DNA from: Bacillota bacterium | GTDB lineage: Bacteria; Bacillota; Clostridia; Lachnospirales; Bianqueaceae | Length of the DNA: 7,618 bases | Assembly: GCA_017467985.1 (NCBI GenBank) | Contig: JAFUJY010000290.1 | Location: forward strand, 1-7,618 | Direction: 5' to 3' | Shown here: positions 5,231 through 7,618 of the stretch, in pieces | Position numbering within the stretch: position 1 is the stretch's first letter | Layout: each line of letters opens with the position of its first letter | Notes under the pieces: generated by a model | Told to the model about the DNA's origin: nothing | Seen by the model: only the letters and a program-made list of their open reading frames with translations | The model's database searches: none | Program-made: the position numbers and the translations under genes

Positions 5231-7330
5231 ATGTATAATTTCAGAGGAAAATGGATCTGTGATCCCCGATTTTTAGAGCTGGAACCCATCAATGTGTATC
5301 ATAAGCAGTGCGATACTTCATTTCAGTGGACTCATCCCAAGGAGCTGCAGCATGTACATATGCTGCTGAAGTATGAGTTTGAATATGATCCCCAGCAGGC
5401 AGATGAAGTCCGTTTGATTTTTTCAGCAGATGACTTCTGTAAGATTAAGATCAATGGCAAAACCGCGGCCTACGGCCCCAGCCAGGGATATTATTTCCAT
5501 TATTATTATAATACGATCCAGATCAAGGACTTCTTGGTGGCGGGTGTGAACCGAATCGAAGTAGATGTGATTTACCAGGGCCTGATTAACAGATATTTGT
5601 GCAGTGGAGACCTGAGAATGGGCTTTATTGCGGATATTATCGGTGTGAAGGATGGTAAAGAAGAGCTGATTGCCTGTACCGATGGTGGGGACTCCGGCTG
5701 GAAATATGCCATCTCCAAGGCCTATACTTCCATGAAGACTTTCGGTTATGAGACATCTTTTGTGGAAGACTATGATACACGCTTGGAGCCGAAGGCAGAG
5801 GAGTACCAAAACTGTGTTACCAAGGTAACGGATCATGTTTTGGCAGAGGAAGCAGTCACCGTTCAGCTTTATGAAATCCCTGCGGGGGTTGGAGAAAAGC
5901 TGGAAAATGGCGGAGTTTTCTATGATTTGGGACAGGAAGTTGTTGGTTGCTTGAGGATCAAAGCCAAAGGCAAAGATGGCGGCACTGTGCGCATGTTGTG
6001 TGGCGAGGAGTGTGAAGAGAGTCCGGTAAAAACCAGATATCGCATGCGTTGTAATTGTGATTATGAGGAGGTTTGGACTCTTGCAGAGGGAGAATGTCAG
6101 CTGGAACAGTTTGATTATAAGGGCTTCCGTTACGTTACACTGATGACAGAAGATGCAGAGATCTTAGAGGTATCTGTCCTGGTGCGTCATTATCCCTTCA
6201 AGGAAGAGAACTGTGTTCTGGAGAGTAACGATAAGATTATCGAGTCTGTATTTCGTCTGTGTACCAACACCATGAAATATTGTATGCAGGAGTGCCTGAT
6301 CGACTGCCCCACCAGAGAAAAGGGCGCATATGCGGATGACCTGGTGGTGAATCTAACTTCTTCTCTGTGGGTTTCGGGAGATGGTCGCCAGGCTAGAAAG
6401 GCCCTTGTGGATATGATGTTGTCCTCCTTTGTTTGTCCGGGCCTGATGAGTGTTACCCCTGGTTCCTTGATGCAGGAGATCGCAGATTCTTCTTTGCAGT
6501 TCCCCGTCAATGCGCTGAAATATTATGAGCTGAGCAAGGATAAGGCGTTTTTGCGTCAGACTTATGAGACCTGTTTGGGAATCAAAAACTACTTTGCCAA
6601 GTATGAGCGTGAGGATGGCATCTTGGTGAATGTCAACGAAAAGGGAAATATGGTGGATTGGCCCCACAATTATCTGGACGGATACGATGCAGAGGGGCTG
6701 GACGCCAATGCCAATAACAAGATTATTACCAAGCCTCACAATGTACTGAACGCCTTTTATGTGGGATTCTTGATGAAGACCACGGAGATTGCAAAGATCT
6801 TGGGAGAAGATGCAGGCATTGATACCCAGCACTACATTGATAACTTTAATCGGGTATTCTTGAAGAGAGAGACCGGATTATATATTGACTCGGAGGGCAG
6901 TACCCACAGTGCTTTGCACTCCAATGTAGTTCCCTTGTTCTTTGGAATTACTCCCATGGAGCATCGAGAGGCGGCGGCTGATTTCATCATGAAAAAGAAG
7001 CTTAGCTGCGGCGTATACATGGCCTATTTCCTGATGAAGGCTCTGGCAGTTGCTAAGCGTTATGATGATATTTATAAAATTATGACGCTGCAGGATGAGC
7101 AATGCTGGTACAACATGCTGCGGGAGGGTGCAACCACTTGCTATGAAGCTTGGGGTAAGGACCAAAAGTGGAATACCAGTCTGTGTCATCCCTTTGCCAC
7201 CGGTCCCATTTCCGTCCTGATGGAGGATATTTTGGGCCTGCGCCTGGATGGTACAAGGGGAGAAGCCCATGTACCGGAGGGTGTTCACTTTAGAGTGAGA
7301 ACGGCAATGCATGGTGAATTGAATTTCTAA
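5231..7330 (+). CDS. Divergent GH78-type alpha-L-rhamnosidase, intracellular
   Basis: This 699-aa protein without signal peptide shows the domain order of alpha-L-rhamnosidases. A beta-rich N-terminal part is followed by a second beta domain with FYDLGQEVVG (about 230-239) and FDYKGFRYV (about 294-302), then an all-helical (alpha/alpha)6 catalytic domain from about 325, and a short C-terminal end. The family signature DCPTRE (Asp358 to Glu363) is present, and with Asp370 it matches the Asp567, Glu572 and Asp579 of the Bacillus RhaB enzyme as I recall them. GATTCYEAWG supplies the distal Glu639, followed by SLCHPFATGP. Between these motifs the usual arginine-glycine-tryptophan-threonine-glycine pattern reads KGAYAD, so this is a distant subfamily. 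The reaction would be removal of terminal L-rhamnose. Cotranscription with three PL22 genes points to rhamnogalacturonan-derived oligosaccharides, but plant glycosides are possible too. Confidence 0.8.
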   Translation: MYNFRGKWICDPRFLELEPINVYHKQCDTSFQWTHPKELQHVHMLLKYEFEYDPQQADEVRLIFSADDFCKIKINGKTAAYGPSQGYYFHYYYNTIQIKDFLVAGVNRIEVDVIYQGLINRYLCSGDLRMGFIADIIGVKDGKEELIACTDGGDSGWKYAISKAYTSMKTFGYETSFVEDYDTRLEPKAEEYQNCVTKVTDHVLAEEAVTVQLYEIPAGVGEKLENGGVFYDLGQEVVGCLRIKAKGKDGGTVRMLCGEECEESPVKTRYRMRCNCDYEEVWTLAEGECQLEQFDYKGFRYVTLMTEDAEILEVSVLVRHYPFKEENCVLESNDKIIESVFRLCTNTMKYCMQECLIDCPTREKGAYADDLVVNLTSSLWVSGDGRQARKALVDMMLSSFVCPGLMSVTPGSLMQEIADSSLQFPVNALKYYELSKDKAFLRQTYETCLGIKNYFAKYEREDGILVNVNEKGNMVDWPHNYLDGYDAEGLDANANNKIITKPHNVLNAFYVGFLMKTTEIAKILGEDAGIDTQHYIDNFNRVFLKRETGLYIDSEGSTHSALHSNVVPLFFGITPMEHREAAADFIMKKKLSCGVYMAYFLMKALAVAKRYDDIYKIMTLQDEQCWYNMLREGATTCYEAWGKDQKWNTSLCHPFATGPISVLMEDILGLRLDGTRGEAHVPEGVHFRVRTAMHGELNF

Positions 7331-7333
7331 AAT

Positions 7334-7384
7334 AATGGAGTGATGTACAACTTAGGTGAACTGAGTTGTGCATCACTCCATTTT
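7334..7384. terminator. Long hairpin terminator between convergent genes, probably bidirectional
   Basis: Bases 7334-7355 pair with 7361-7382 to form a 22-bp stem with two G-T wobbles and a 5-nt loop (GTGAA). The lower part, TGGAGTGATG/CATCACTCCA, is perfect. On the plus strand TTTT follows, ending the PL22-GH78 transcript. On the minus strand the sequence after the stem reads TTATTTTAG, so it can also end the leftward transcript of the esterase-like gene at 7396. Confidence 0.85.
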
Positions 7385-7395
7385 ATGTGTGAAAT

Positions 7396-7618
7396 TTAAT
7401 ATTTTTTTATAAAGTCGCCGATGAGCTGGCCATAGATGCTGATGCCGTTCTCATCATACTGGTTGCCGTAGGAGGTATGGGTTCCGTGCATTAACACATG
7501 CTCCACCTTGGACATATCGTAACCAAAATTCTTCATGGCAGCCAGTACAAGCATGGTCTGTTCATAACGACAAGCCATATCGTTATCGGACACAATAAAC
7601 TTCATGGGGGCGTAGGCG
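7396..7618 (-). CDS. Alpha/beta-hydrolase fold esterase-like protein, C-terminal 73 residues, cut by window edge
   Basis: The minus-strand frame is open from the window edge to a TAA at 7398-7396 and reads AYAPMKFIVSDNDMACRYEQT, then VEHVLMHGTHTSY and a final QLIGDFIKKY. A hydrophobic strand ending in an Asp-rich turn (SDND), followed about 35 residues later by a strand ending in HGTH, is the usual end of serine alpha/beta-hydrolases, carrying the catalytic Asp and His. The nucleophile region lies outside the window. The Met at 7605 is internal, since the frame continues upstream without a stop. Such proteins include carbohydrate esterases and peptidase-like hydrolases. Its position next to a pectin operon makes a deacetylating or deferuloylating role plausible but unproven. 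It converges on the operon and shares its terminator. Confidence 0.6.
   Translation of the reverse strand, partial: AYAPMKFIVSDNDMACRYEQTMLVLAAMKNFGYDMSKVEHVLMHGTHTSYGNQYDENGISIYGQLIGDFIKKY

Overview
The window looks like a chromosomal segment of a gut-type Clostridia, most likely Lachnospiraceae. The base composition is moderate, the Shine-Dalgarno sites are AAGGAG-like, and a small conserved Clostridia-type protein starts the second gene block. The assignment rests on protein and signal style; no rRNA or marker gene is present.

Layout. (1) 1-437, minus strand: the N-terminal part of an AI-2E/PerM-family membrane protein, running off the left edge. (2) 500-1566, plus strand: a 95-aa conserved protein of unknown function overlapping by 4 bp (ATGA) with an AAC(3)-family acetyltransferase. 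(3) 1577-7384, plus strand: a promoter, three consecutive paralogous genes of the PL22 oligogalacturonate lyase family (386, 386 and 382 aa), then a 699-aa divergent GH78-type alpha-L-rhamnosidase 12 nt downstream, closed by a long hairpin terminator. (4) 7396-7618, minus strand: the C-terminal end of a probable alpha/beta-hydrolase esterase, convergent with the operon.

The operon in (3) reads as an intracellular module for the last steps of pectin breakdown. None of its four proteins has a signal peptide. PL22 enzymes split short (unsaturated) oligogalacturonides into 4-deoxy-5-ketouronate units, and a GH78 enzyme would remove L-rhamnose, for example from rhamnogalacturonan-derived oligosaccharides. 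All three PL22 copies keep the residues expected for metal binding and catalysis, so the triplication looks functional and not decaying.

The most unusual signal is in translation initiation. The second and third PL22 genes each have a strong AAAGGAG site placed 36 nt from the start codon, too far for a linear site. In both cases the gap holds an inverted repeat (a perfect 11-bp stem with a 4-nt loop before copy 2, an interrupted 7-bp stem before copy 3). Folding it would bring the site to about 10-12 nt from the ATG. The two stems differ in sequence but keep pairing and spacing. Copy 1 has an ordinary site. This suggests hairpin-bridged ribosome binding sites that may set or regulate the ratio of the paralogs.
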